Shown piece by piece: positions 1 to 12,044 of a DNA stretch of 64,000 bases (its first letter is position 1; each line of letters begins with the position of its first letter). Where the stretch lies: positions 277,501 to 341,500 of the forward strand of contig JAODTK010005896.1 of assembly GCA_026419785.1 (NCBI GenBank), in the 5' to 3' direction. The DNA comes from Sclerodactyla briareus (taxonomy: Eukaryota; Echinodermata; Holothuroidea; Dendrochirotida; Sclerodactylidae). A program made the position numbers and the translations under genes. The notes beneath the pieces are model-generated. The model was given only the letters and a program-made list of their open reading frames with translations, was not told where the DNA came from and searched no databases.

Positions 1-2637
1 AGGATATATTTGCTGTGTAAAGTGTCACTGATAGCCCTCCTGTCATTCATCCGCACCGAATTTTGGGTTTTATTCTCGTTTGCTGGATCGTATTCTACCC
101 TAATCTTAAAGGCGATGCTGTGAATGTTGAATATCTGCCGTGCTGTCACCATTGCCAAAACTCTGACATCAATAAGAATTTCTAGTAATTAATTTAGGCG
201 TTTTGCTATGAATAAAACGAAGTGTCACCCACTGAAGCAAGGAGTTAATATACAGTAAGTACAGTTCAGTGATGAGACTTGCGAAACGATAAAGAGCACT
301 CAAAAACTTCAGAATTGAAAGGAGAATCAAAAGCATTAAGGAGAATTGAAAGCAGTCCGGGTGGTCGGAAAAATGATCCGAAAAAGGGTGTCTTGCAGCA
401 TGATTAGAACACTAAAACGGGCATTTCGTATGTCCTTTAGGTGAGGCATTCATGAACTCTGGTTGCAAGAGGAGGAAAGTGCATACAAGTCTTCTGAATG
501 AGCTCCCGGCTGCAACCAATCTTCCCTGACCGCCTTATCTCTGTCGAGTTACGATTTGCGAAGTTGGGGGTTCTCCTAATGTCAGGGGGTGCGGTCACTG
601 GTGCTAAATTCAAGCGGTTTTGGCTCGGAAATTCGGTGGTCAGGGTATGGTAAACTGGTGTTGACTAAAAAAGGTTTATAGAATCCATAGAAGGTATATA
701 ATGGGCTTTAAGTTCTCCGATAAAATTTTCACAAACGTAAGCAGTGTCGCTCGCTATAGAGTTTTGGGTTCCATTCCTTCGGAAACTTAGACCTTTATAG
801 TATATCTGCAAAATCGAATGCTATCGATAAATAAGTATAGCGGCATGCGTGAAAATATATATGATAGTTGTGTGTGGTGCTAGTTTAAGGGCGCCTGTCG
901 TCAGCTAGATTTTCCGAAATGTTGCCGCTCACTTGAGGAACGTCACAATAATGTTATTGATATTTCGAGTGATGAATACAATCACTTGTTATCCATGAAG
1001 TAATTCGCACGTCTCCTCGTCGCTCAACACCTCAACTTTGAGTGGAGGAACAAGCTGCTGCACTGCTGAGGAACTGAAGACAATTGTCGGCCATGCAAAG
1101 GTTTAGAGGGAGAGTGGACAGATAATGGAATATACCGCAATATACCATTTAATCTTTTAACACCCTCATAATGTGTTGACCGGCAGCTGCGCAAATCATT
1201 GCCACGTATCCAGCTCAGCGTTGTCCACATTTAGCGCGCCGCGTGGTTAACTGGCTTTGTTAAATTTAGTATAGCCTATGTAACCCCACCCCCTCTCCGT
1301 ACAGCCTAATTTAGGGAATTTGACCTTCTATGCCAAATATCATTAGAGAAGGGAGATTTAGAGATCGTGGACATTAGCCTTAAAATGCGTAGGTCTAATA
1401 GCCCCAATTTTTGTTAGCTTCCCAAAGGATGATATATATGCCAATGCATAAAAATGAAAATGGAACTGATATTATTGTCCCAACAGAGACTAATTCGGAA
1501 GTAGACCTTATTGAATTTATTAAATTGTGGTCGCAGATGAAACAAATCACGAACTCTAATAAGAAAGGTTTTGATTTTCACCACAGCCCTAATTCAAACA
1601 CAGAGTGGCAGTTAGGCTCCGTAGTTATGAATGTCTCCATTCCACTCTAAATTGGTTTATTATTCACGGAACAAATTCTGTAGGAGTTCTGCCTTTGCAA
1701 TTTTCACAGCGGCCACCACCCCTTCTGGGAAGTGAGCATCAGATTGTGTAATTACAGAGGGCTGCATATGGAGATTTGTCATTGGTCAAAAGCCACACCC
1801 AATGTTGGAGGTTCTTAGCAGTACCTTGTTAGTTATTTCAATTTGCTTCTAACGAATTTGATGGTTGATTGTCGTCCACCGGAGGGGGTGGGGGGGGGGA
1901 GATTCGAAGGCCGCCGTTGGCTCTAAGTAGACAAGGTTGCAATTTTGAACTCGCTGAAGGTAAACGAGAGAAGTAGGAAGGTATATCACGGCGATTAACA
2001 AGATTAATCTTTTATTATCTGCTGTTAAGAATTTCGTAAGTTCCTATGCAGATATCAATTTATTCATTCTTACAGGATTTTAAAAATAGTGCTGTTTGCA
2101 TTGACTTTGTAACAGTGGTTCCCCCCCCCCCATGACGGTCACCATGCAGGGTGATTTTTTTTTTAACGCGGAGTGCCGCCCGATTTACGCACTTGAATCG
2201 ACTAGAATCTGGTATAAAGGTTTGATACCATTAATGTAATCAATAGACGTCCCAAAATTCACGTCAAGTTCACATGACCCTTGGGCTTAAACCGACCACC
2301 CCCCTCTTCCCCGCTCTGAAGTGCTATTTCGGAGAAAGTCTGCTGACCCTGCCCACATAAACGTTCTGTAAGGAAAGTTTACCATGTCGGGAAATCAAGC
2401 CGCCTACCAATAACATTCCCACCACATATATTTCCATTGAAATGTATTCATGAAAACCTAATGCAAAGTAATCATGAACGCTTCCTAAACATCGACCGGC
2501 ATATAGTTAGTAATTCTGACTTCCAATTTTTTCAGCTGAGAAATAAAGAGGAAGATAATCACATCGCTCGCATACTGAGGGAAAAATAAAAATTAAGGAA
2601 TATAGGAATGGACTGCCTCGAACGTTTTTGACTTGTT
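1..2637. other. intergenic, no recognisable gene
   Basis: No reading frame here resembles a known protein. The longest forward frame (1411-1650, 79 codons) is AT-rich, has no recognisable motif and no splice or promoter context. Short G and C runs occur near 1890-1900 and 2120-2130. I see no RNA gene, no satellite and no transposon terminus that can be paired. Confidence 0.6.

Positions 2638-2666
<29 letters not shown>
2638..2666 (+). repeat. poly(C) tract, 29 bases
   Basis: An uninterrupted run of 29 C residues, the longest of the many poly(C)/poly(G) tracts in the window. Exact length is unreliable because such tracts are error-prone in both sequencing and replication. Confidence 0.95.
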
Positions 2667-2668
<2 letters not shown>

Positions 2669-2716
2669 GGCTCATTTAGGAGGCAATGGTAAGCCCCGTG
2701 CTGGTCTCTCTTTTAT

Positions 2717-3029
2717 CCAGGCCCTGGTCCACAGTCTCTTTTCTTTTCAGGTTTCGACGTCGCTTTTTTCTATTAGCAACATGGCCCATATCGTTGCAGA
2801 TGCCGTCAAAACACGTCGCATTCGCCATCTCTTCCTTAAAAATCACCCTTTTCCTCGCAATTTCTTCGGCAACATGTTGCAGTGTGTCGCAACTTGTGTC
2901 CCAACTTGTGTCTCAACTTTGTGTCCTAGTGTATACAGGGCCGAAAAGCTTGTGTCCTGATGTGTCCTGATGTATCGGCAACTGTTGCGACACAAGTGTC
3001 CGCACATGTTGACAGTGGACAAGGCCTTT
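2717..3029. mobile_element. MITE, family shared with 57.1 kb
   Basis: The right end (about 3005-3029) reads toward AAGGCCTT and contains ACATGTTGACAGTGGAC. Its reverse complement matches the left end near 2717 (AGGCCCTGGTCCACAGTC) with a few differences, giving imperfect terminal inverted repeats. The interior is rich in the words GTGTC and CAACATGTTG. A second copy with the same termini lies at 57075-57353. It has no coding capacity, so it is non-autonomous. The superfamily is not assigned, because I cannot define a target duplication. Confidence 0.55.
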
Positions 3030-4099
3030 AGAAACAAAGATGTCATATGCAAAATGTCATATCAAAAGTTTTGTTCCAAGTTCGTTAACGAAGATGTGCA
3101 TGCCATCACTGAATGCTGTGCCAGTTGCATTTCAAAAGGACTTGGTTTCGGATTGAACCAATCCCCAACTGCACACTCGGTTTTCACGCGTACTTCCTCG
3201 ACCACCATCGGGTTCTCACGCAGATTATGTTGATGAGGTTCTCAAGCGGGTGAAGCAAATCCTTCATGCTCCGGCACTGTCTGGATTTACAACCATTATA
3301 CACATGTGACGTGACATGCTGGGATTTACTTGGTCTCTGTAAGGCAAATTTTGTTCCGTTCTTTCTCCAGATCAGCTCCTTAATCTCTCCATTGGATGAA
3401 AACTTTTACTCATAATGAACACAATATAATATCCTTTTGTGCGATTATTCATGCAGAGCTTCCATGAAAAACAAAAAGGGTGTCATCATTCAGATTCCCA
3501 ACGTTAGCTAGCATCTTGAAAATTAGTCGCTTCTGACCCATTTGTAATTCTGAATTAAGATCGGGCAGCCGTCCGGCCTCCTAAGACGATAATGTTAGCG
3601 CGTCCCTCCTCCACTCCCAGCACTTGTTTCTATAGGTAGACATGTTTACCTCTCCAAAACCTATAAGAAGTACATAACCACGACTCGCTGCTATACATAC
3701 GCGAGTTATAAGGCAGCGATTTTGATTGGTCATAAGTACTATCTGTCCGACGTTAGTTCACGATCGATCGATCATGCTCGATCTCTTGCGTCTCGGTCTT
3801 CAGGAGATTCTTATGGTGGATTCTTATTTCAGTTGAAAGAAAGATTTCTTCAAATTTTCACTTTAAGGCGTTTTGTTTACAAATTCAAGAGAGCAACAGA
3901 GTTTTTATCTGTGAACTTGAGTTACCAAACAGCAGTTTTACAGCTTCTTGTTGGATTATATTTTGTACCCTGCCTAGCCCGCGCTCGAAGGCCCCAGTAC
4001 CTTTAACGTAAGCCGGCGTTCACAACAGGGACTATCCTTTCGTGGGGTTGCTGTGCCAAGTTAAAGTCTACTAGTCTAAAGTCGCGAAGTTGGTATACC
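3030..4099. other. no gene recognised; possible LINE 5' region
   Basis: No protein similarity seen. The last few hundred bases lead directly into the LINE that begins near 4.1 kb and could be its 5' untranslated region. The boundary cannot be placed from a single copy. Confidence 0.4.
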
Positions 4100-4429
4100 C
4101 CAGGTGTGACCAGTAGGGTTGCTGGTAGAAAAGTTAGCGGGCCTCAACAGGGGGTTAGAGGTGGAGTGCGCTGGGCAGGGAAAATGCAGTTTGTGCCTGG
4201 ACGTGTCGTGTTCTGGGGTAGGAGAATTTTGTTCGCTAAGGATGTCTTCGCCTTGTACAGGGGTCTCAGTGTTGGGCAGTTGGTTAAGTTGGTGTGGGAA
4301 GGTTGTTAACTAGATTCTGAGGCGCGGGTAGCAGGTTCCCTACTGATCAGGGTTGTGAATATAGTCCACGCAGTGGTCCTAGGCCGGGCAAGCTAGATAC
4401 TATTAGCGATAGACATATAGGAAGCTTGT

Positions 4430-5150
4430 ATTTTTCCTGCGTTATGTTCAAGTATCGAGGATTTGATGAGTTCCGAATTTTTGGTCCAGGAACGCAAGCC
4501 GACGTAGTTGGGACTCCAGAGTCTTGGGCTAATCGTGAATTTCCTCGCCGAAGTTCACGTTCCATTTTATGTTGCTTATAGACAAGATCGGACAGATCCT
4601 CTTCGTGCATTGGGGCGTGCCGAAGTTTTTTTTTTTTTAGGTCTTACCTTGAATAGCATTGTGTTGTTATTACGTCAGTTCTGTTGGTGTGAACGCTTCT
4701 TCCACGCTTCAGGTAATTTCCATATCTCTTAATTCGCTGTTGTATATAGTCTCCCAACCTCTGAAAGCAATAACTCGCTTCTTTTCGCACGTGCTTTTTC
4801 AAGTTTCCGTAGCGACCATTATTATGGTTTATTTCAATTATCCAGATAGTTCTTGTCTGATGGTAGTAGTGGTAGCACGGATCTGCCTTTTTCAATGTCA
4901 CCAAAGATCGTTCCCTTTCGCAGCATGTTGTAATTTTCCTACCAGAACGCATATTGATTTTAAGTTCAGTTCTGAGTAGTTATCCAGGTTTTTGGGCGTT
5001 GTGCAAGTGATCACTATACATGGGCTTTCGAAGTGTCTTGGTCTGTCGATATTCCCCGCAGAGCGTTGAGCTTGTTCCTTGTTTCTCGAGGGCCGATGGT
5101 GAAAGACATTTAAGATTTCTGAGTATGTGACGAGTTAATGGAAGTTTACG
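4430..5150 (+). pseudogene. LINE endonuclease domain remnant
   Basis: Apurinic-type endonuclease of a CR1/L2-like LINE, the enzyme that nicks the target to prime reverse transcription. Visible pieces in order are a string ending GTPESWAN (about 4510-4535), the segment YRQDRTDPLRALG (about 4575-4620), a FNYPD motif (about 4832-4846) corresponding to the conserved catalytic GDFNYPDIDW block, and an FFNVTKDRS-like segment (about 4890-4920). These fall in at least two frames and are separated by stops and a poly(T) run near 4627. The order and spacing match the family; catalytic competence is lost. Confidence 0.75.
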
Positions 5151-5419
5151 TTACTTGGAAAAAGGCCTTCTTGAATGAAAGGTAGGTGTTTCTGCCGTTT
5201 AAACGTAAGACTCTTGGCGACTTCTCTCTACGTTCTTCGTCGGATGTGAATCGTTCAAAAGTTCATCAAGAGGGCTAGTCCAACGTTAGTTTCAGTGCTG
5301 AGCTCGACTCCGAAGAGGCAAATGCCTTAATATGCAGGATAATCCCGTGCGTTGTTCTCTTTATGTTAGGTGGTAAGCAGGTGAAAGTACAGCATTGGTC
5401 CACTGTTAGTGTCAGATTC

Positions 5420-6905
5420 AGGTAATACAATCAACGATAGTCAGGAGATGGATAGCGTTTACTTAATAAATATTTTTCGTCGGTATTCACTCATGAAAAC
5501 TTGACCTTGACCTTGTGGTCGTGTGCCATATAATACTCTTAGTAATATAGTATGTTCCCTGATGTCGTATACAGGAGAACTGCAGAAGCCCACAATTGTA
5601 AGGCTCCTGGTTCCGATGAGTTTACCCCTTTCTTGTTAAATCTTTCGCCACCATTTGTTTGTTCATTAGCAATTATTTTCATAAAACCTTGCAAGTGGTG
5701 TTGTTTCGGATGATTGGAGGGGAGCCAAATTTCTTCTCCAATTTTCAAGGAAGGCAAACGGTCTCTTCCTTGTAAAATTACAGGCCAGTCAGTCCTACTA
5801 GTGCGACTGCCAGGCTTATAGTCTAATTCGGGGTTTCAGCCTGGTTTTCGGAATAATTCGTTCTGTTTTGACTAATCTCTAGAATTATGGAAGTGTTCCT
5901 AGTTCAGTTGACAACGCAGTGCTGTTGATTTAATTTCTAGACTTCCAAGGCTTTTGATAATGTTTCCTCATGAGCGTCTCTTGCTTAATTGATAAGTTTT
6001 GACAATTAAGGGAAGGTCTTGAGTGGATTCCGTCCGTGACTTCCTCATATGGACCAACGAGTAGTCGTCATGGGCGTCGTCCTCCCTTGGCAAAAGGGCA
6101 AGAGTGTCTCTCTCCCCAGATCGGTGTTGGGGTCCTTCTTACCTTTTCTGGCTTTATTGACGATCTCGAAGATTCGGTTACATTCAGAGTTGACAATGGT
6201 TGCGGCGATACAAAGTTGTTTCGGGAGGTTCTCCGATCGAAGATACATGCAAGAGTTAATGCTGTTGTTTTCCACAAGCGCAACGTTTCTCTCAAGTTAA
6301 ATGGCCAACAGTCTTCCTCAGGTGAATTCAGAAAAGGATTTCGTAGTTCATTTTGATCTTCTTTGGAAAACCTCTGACCGTGTGCTGAAGTTGCGAAGGA
6401 AAGGTAACTTATTATCTGCTTTATTGACAGGTCACTTCAGTCCAGTTCCTTGAAAAATATTGTTGTCAGGCTGTTTAAGCACTGTCCACTCACTGGGAGA
6501 CTCACCTGGCGTATTCTGGTCCAAGTATGTCATCCATATTTCTCGAGAGACAAGCCGTAATTGAAAAATGAACGTTCAGAGCGGAGGCCCTAGATTACTT
6601 CACTGTCTTATATTACCTTACGATTAAAGATTGAGTCGTTCCTCGTTCTCGGAAGGTGATTTGATTCAGGTTTTTAAATTGTTAATGGATATTCGAGGGA
6701 CTTTCCCTTCACTATTTTTTTGAGTTTCCGAATGTTATCACAATAGGGGTCATTGCCTCAAGCTTCGTGGTAAACGCTGCGGATTGACATTCGGCTAGGC
6801 TTCTCGCAGAGAAGAGTGAAATAAATAGCCTTCCTAAAGATGTTGTTCTGTCTAAAATGTTAATGCCTTCAAGAACAGTCTTGAATTATTTTTCAAGACT
6901 TGTGG
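5420..6905 (+). pseudogene. LINE reverse transcriptase remnant
   Basis: Reverse transcriptase of the same element. The N-terminal side shows GNTINDSQEM followed by LNKYFSSVFTHENL (about 5430-5505), then KAPGSDEFTPFLL (about 5600-5635), a degraded palm block, and DDLEDSVTFRV with DTKLFREV (about 6150-6230). The catalytic FADD motif that should sit between these last two is replaced by unrelated residues. Further on, EGDLIQVFKLLMDI (about 6653-6695) and NRGHCLKLRGKRCG (about 6744-6785) match the C-terminal part found in CR1-like proteins. At least six frame changes and several stops are present. Confidence 0.8.
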
Positions 6906-8108
6906 GGTGATTTATTCAGGCATTTGTTTTTTCTTTTCTTTTGGGAAATTGGGCTTCAGGTTCACTCAGGAATGTGTCTTTCCTGACCCCTTTTCTTCAC
7001 TAATTGGCACTGAACTTAACCTAATCATAAATACCAAATACGACACCTCTTTAATTCCTACAAAAATAACGTCTATATCACAAATTCCGATTCCGCCAAT
7101 TACGGTTTCCTCCAAAGGTATCAGTTTCGTCAGTTTTACACACTTGTAATCTGTCCTGCTCAGCACTCGAACAATCTACCCTGAGCGCTACTCACCCACA
7201 TACATGCTCTCCTCTCCCCCCGTCAACGGCTTAGTTGCCCCTCAAACCTTTAATAGCCCCGTCCACTCCAGACGTAACCCAACCAACCCAGCAGCTGCTC
7301 GAACTCGCCTCCACTCAAGATTACGGACTACCAGCACTACAGCCCCATGCTTCCCCGTCTACGCCACTAGACTACTTCTACGCCACGTCCTACTCCACCA
7401 TTCCTACACCACCAGTTTTTCTAACACTGGCCCCCGTCTCGATTCACTCCCATTCGCAAAAGCAAAGATTATATGGTAGCTCTTTTGCAGGCCGAATCCC
7501 GGTAAAAGTGCCTCTGGCGGACCTGTTCCCAGGAAGAAAAGAGTTTTCCTAATTACACTTGTCTGACCCTCTAACGTACAATGTGCTACATGCGTACACC
7601 AAACCATGCCAACGTACTCCGACGTCCCATTGACTTCTGCTACCCTTGCAAAAAATTAGATGTAGCCCTCAGAACGTCAAACGGAGCCGACTGCCTTCAA
7701 CTAAATAGCTACACGCATCCCGTACACACACCAAGCCACAGCGAGTCCACAAGGAGGAATGAAACTCAAACCACAAAACAACGCCCCTCTAGCGCCACAA
7801 AATTCACCTGGACAGCATACCCGAATCGCTCAATTTTGATAATCTTATATTCTAACCACCTTCAACACGCTGGCCATCTCTAATTGGCTGGAACCTATAA
7901 CCATGCTAATCCCTGGATCTTAACCAGTAAAAAAAAAAAAAAAAAAATCCCGAGCACCCCACTAATCAGGAATCCAAATACCCAGATCAACCATCCATAC
8001 CAAGTGTACATTAAGCTCAGCCATAACAGGTGAGTCGAGTTATTTTGTTACCGAACTGGACGTCACACACACATACATAACGCTTACGCATACACGGCAG
8101 TCGCGTAC
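6906..8108 (+). other. C-rich stretch ending in poly(A)
   Basis: From about 7150 the plus strand becomes C-rich and ends in 19 A residues (7929-7947), followed by AC-rich DNA. The poly(A) run suggests the 3' end of a retroposed sequence on the plus strand. Across three frames between about 7500 and 7790, short strings resemble the N-terminal helical part of a tyrosine recombinase (see findings), but no frame is open long enough to call a gene. Confidence 0.35.
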
Positions 8109-8170
8109 ATACACACACACACACAGCCACACCACACACACACCCACACACCCACACGCACACGCACGCC
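8109..8170 (+). repeat. (AC)n microsatellite, interrupted
   Basis: AC dinucleotide repeat with CCAC and GCAC interruptions, giving a visibly degenerate tract. Confidence 0.9.
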
Positions 8171-10199
8171 CTCACAACACGTAGTGGTTGCTAGCTTCCC
8201 CTGGCTTCGTCAAGAAAATTAAGAGAGCTGCTGATCGATCTGTGCCATCGTGCAAATGCAATGTCCACGATTACAACGTAACAAATAGGAGCTTAGATTC
8301 CATTTTTCAAAGAGAGTGAACTCATTTTAGGTTTAGTTTTAAATGTCATCCAGGTCATGAAATCAACAGTAAGCAAAAGTATCAGACTCATTGTTTCTAG
8401 ACCTTTTCAGTTCCTCAGGTCATTCCTAGATTAAAACTATATCGGAAGGCACATACATTCACTTCACTTCGGCAGGTAGGCTTCCTGTGAAGGTGACAAC
8501 TTCACCATCAGGATACATCAGAGTCCCCATCAAATGTTGTTAAACTATAGTCCTATAAAATATGGCAGCTCCTTTTTTCTGTAACGTAATTTATTCAATG
8601 TATATTGTGGGCCTGTTCATAGACCATTTAGATATCTGAGTTAATACATAGGTGTTGTATCCTATGGTTTTTAGACGGGTATACCTATATTGTTTAGCCC
8701 TCCTTGCATTTCATGTCCTTTCCTATTACATTTGTCCCTATACATATTTCGTTGCATTGCTTAATTATTTTGATGATTTTCTTCCTCACTAATTCGTGTA
8801 TTTATGTCGCATTGCGATGAAACATCTAATAAATGAATGAAATCAATATTGAGGTGTCCGTTCAAGCCTTTCGGGTCTACAAAAATTCCAGCACGTTTAA
8901 ATTTAACATGGAATCACTAAACGACCTTGTGTTTTTGTTTGACTACATGTAGACTACCACGTGGAGCGACCATCACCAGCTACCACATTATATCGACGGT
9001 CACTGCCACGCTACGTCAGTACATCAGGAATCGCCAAAGTCGAGAATACAGATGTCCTATATCAGGAAGCACGGTTGACTTCGACGTTTAACCCAGGAAG
9101 CCTTCATCAGTGGGTTTGTCATGTGAGTCCTCTTTGTTTCACTATTCAGGCACCTCTCCTCGCAAGTACCAAGTCATGGCAGAGGCTAATGATAACAATC
9201 AAGATAATGCCAATACAAACAATACAATACAACAGAAGCGCATTCCGATATTACAATGCACTGATGTACGGCGGAAATCGGCCATCCAGGCCATGGGACG
9301 TTCAAATTTGAAAACTTTTACGAGCACTATTTTACTATTGGACAGGGCTACTACCAGAGTGGAGTAGCCAGTGAATTTCTGTTCCAAACCGTCATTTAAA
9401 AAAACGATGGGAATGTTGGAAATCTGAATGGTTCACTAGACTAGGGATTCTCTCTTTCCCACACCTTCCACACTCCCACACTCGATAGAAGAGCACATTG
9501 GCATGGTCGCGGGAGTTGTGTTTCGTCGAGAAGTCTCACGTTGCATTTTCCTTTCGGACTTTTTAGAGCAGGCATTGTTCTAGTGGTTGACATTTTCATC
9601 CTAGTGGAGTTGGAGAAGTCTCCGGATCAGTCGGCGTTTTCTGTCCCTCAAGTATGGCAACTAGAAAAACTAGTGTTTCAGGATGGTATTAATCGTCTCT
9701 CTTCTCGACTAGTGCTCAGAGGATATCAGGCAGGAAAGTCCCAATCTCAACTTGCTCCCGGTTGTCATTTTACTTCCTTTCAGAAAGGACGATTAGCAGG
9801 ATTCGACGACTTCTCTGGAAACTTGAGGAGCGGAAGATTCATGCCTAACATGACTGCTCACAGCCGACCGTCAGAACTATTGTAAATATCCCGAACAAAC
9901 CCCGGTGTCCCCGGAAAGTCCACTCAATAAAACGGAAAAAACCTTGAAGTGAAGACCACGACTTCGCCCAACGACAAATGCAAGTACGCCACCTGGAGTG
10001 AACGTCTGGTTGAAAGCTGGATTTCGACTCGGACATATTTGCTTGGAAAGGCACTGATACCATCTCAATGTTGAGGCTTCACCCAAGGACTCCGAAGTTT
10101 GGAGCAGAAACAAAATGGTGAAGTTAGTAAATTCTTGACTGCTTAGATCATTCATTAAAAGTTATTAAACCTCAGATTAACTGTGACATGGATGGACTA
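8171..10199. other. no gene recognised; possible LINE tail near 8.6-8.85 kb
   Basis: The segment 8590-8855 looks like a LINE 3' tail: T-rich untranslated-type sequence ending in CTAATAAATGAATGAA, typical of short 3' repeats of CR1/L2 elements. No linked RT is seen. A forward frame of 114 codons (9541-9885) has no motif I recognise and no family context. Confidence 0.3.
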
Positions 10200-10930
10200 C
10201 CGACTGATAATATCTGCGGAATTACTTATAGATACTTTCAGCAAAGAATAGCATAGCATCAGACTTTGAACTCTCCTGAGCCAGCATGCCGCTGACCTGA
10301 CCCAAAACAATAGGGCATGACTCTTACGATGACGCACATACCAAGCCTGAGTTATTATGTTACCAAGTCTAATTGGTACCAGTGCATAGAAAATCAACAT
10401 TTCCACCAATTTCCTAATCCCTCCCCCAGAAATGACTCCCAGTCTACACCGGCATAAGGAGGTATTGTACTCCCATAAGAAAGCTGCTACCACCTGAACC
10501 AGAGCCAAGGGGCATTCGCGGACTTATGTGACTAAAAAAAATCATGACGTTGACTTAAATGACCTTAGATGGGACCTTTGCCTGACTCAAAAACAACAGC
10601 GGATCTGTATTCAACATGGGAACTCAACCTACCGAGTAGAGCTTATCCATCCAGGTGGGGTCGGGTTATGCTTTTCGAAAGTTCTAAGTGCCCCAATCTC
10701 AATTTTCACAATTTCCATTTCCCCCAGAAATGACGGGCTGGGTCTACACCAAGAACAATAGGGGCTTGTACTCCCCTTAAGAAAGCTACACACTAATTCA
10801 AACTTGATTGCCAAGCCATCCTGTACTTATCCTTCCACAAATTGTTTAGACGGTACTTTCTGTTTTAAAAAATTTTTTTTGATTCAATGACCTTTGACAC
10901 TGACCCTAAAACAATTGCTCTTGGCTTTCT
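10200..10930. repeat. ~300-bp tandem repeat, about 2.3 units
   Basis: The landmark CCCCAGAAATGAC recurs near 10424 and 10732. The landmark CTGAC(C/T)C...AAACAA recurs near 10296, 10582 and 10900. This gives a period of about 290-320 bases. Units are strongly diverged, and nothing coding is visible. Confidence 0.55.
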
Positions 10931-12044
10931 GGTTCTTGATTTTCACACTACGCCTCGAATTTCCGGAGAGGCAGTTTCACGACGCAGAGTATTAACGTAT
11001 ACGGTAGAAAACCTGGGGCGATAGAGACGGCTTACACCCATACCAACAAAGCGTTTTGCGACAAGAGTAGGTGGTGGCATTGCTGTTCTTGGCTCCTTCC
11101 TGGTTTTCTCGCGATGCAACCTTCTCCTCTTCATCGCCTACGTTTTCCCCTTTATCATTTTCGATTGTTGCCCCACATAAGAATTCCTCCTACGCCACGG
11201 CTACGTGAGTGAAACTGAAATGGCCCCCGGAACTTCACAGTGCAGTCAGTGTACCCTACTCAGGCTGTATGTCGAGACGGCCACATCCGAAACCGAGACC
11301 GGAGGGTGTCGAGACCGAGACCGAATGTATATAGTAATAGGGCAACAACTTTCGAAGTCGGAACTCCATTGTGGGCCGATTTACAACCCCATGACGCATA
11401 TATTGACATGATCGCAACCTATGTCATTGACACAATTGTTTGCGAACCGAATCTGCAAAACCAGTCAAAGTGTTTCTCCCGATGAATTCCACAATCGACA
11501 GGGGATAGGTATAACCATGAACATGAATCAGGGGTGGCATCATGTGGGCATGAACGCCCTCTCCCATAAGAACACCCCCCACTCCCCATCACCCCCCCCC
11601 CTCCGCCCATAGGCAGGTGGAGCTATGAGCCGGATTACACACCGCTTGACGCATTGGAAATGACACGTTCAAATAAGATTGAGAAGACCCCAATCTTTCC
11701 TGCATCTCATGCGTTCGGAATACTACATGCTTCCTGACCAGAACAGTAGTGGTAATCTCTCGTATTCATTAGCGCTTAGTCGTAACTCCTACCACCACGC
11801 CAGGCCACCCGCTATACCATGTGTGGCCGGGGGGGGGGGCTTCGTTGTGCCTCCATCAATGCCTTCTCCTAGATTCCAATATACCTACAATAGTTTTATC
11901 AAGGAAACTGAAGTGTCGTCTCTAAAACAATCAAGCCAAGAATCCAGTTACCTTTCCCCGCAGCTTCAGCACACTGCTTAGGTTTCAAAGAAGAATACAA
12001 ATGACACCGGATCTTTTCTGAATTACCTGATGAATATTTTGCCC
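10931..12044. other. no gene recognised
   Basis: Holds a short GAGACCGAGACCG-type simple repeat (about 11270-11325) and C-rich (11570-11610) and G-rich (11828-11840) tracts. A similar GAGACCG repeat recurs near 14040-14080. No protein or RNA gene seen. Confidence 0.5.

Larger units (their letters stand above)
4100..6905 (+). mobile_element. decayed CR1/L2-like LINE
   Basis: A non-LTR retrotransposon remnant whose parts appear in the expected order on the plus strand: a basic segment (4106-4309), endonuclease (about 4430-5150), reverse transcriptase (about 5420-6360) and the C-terminal region (about 6610-6905). Recognition is by short conserved strings spread over three frames. No frame stays open for more than about 110 codons, so the element is dead or the sequence carries many indels. 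A minus-strand relative lies at 12045-13215, with near-identical nucleotide stretches around the RT segment at 5938-5990. Family-level placement (CR1, L2 or a close clade) is inference. No poly(A) or microsatellite 3' tail is visible at 6905. Confidence 0.8.
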
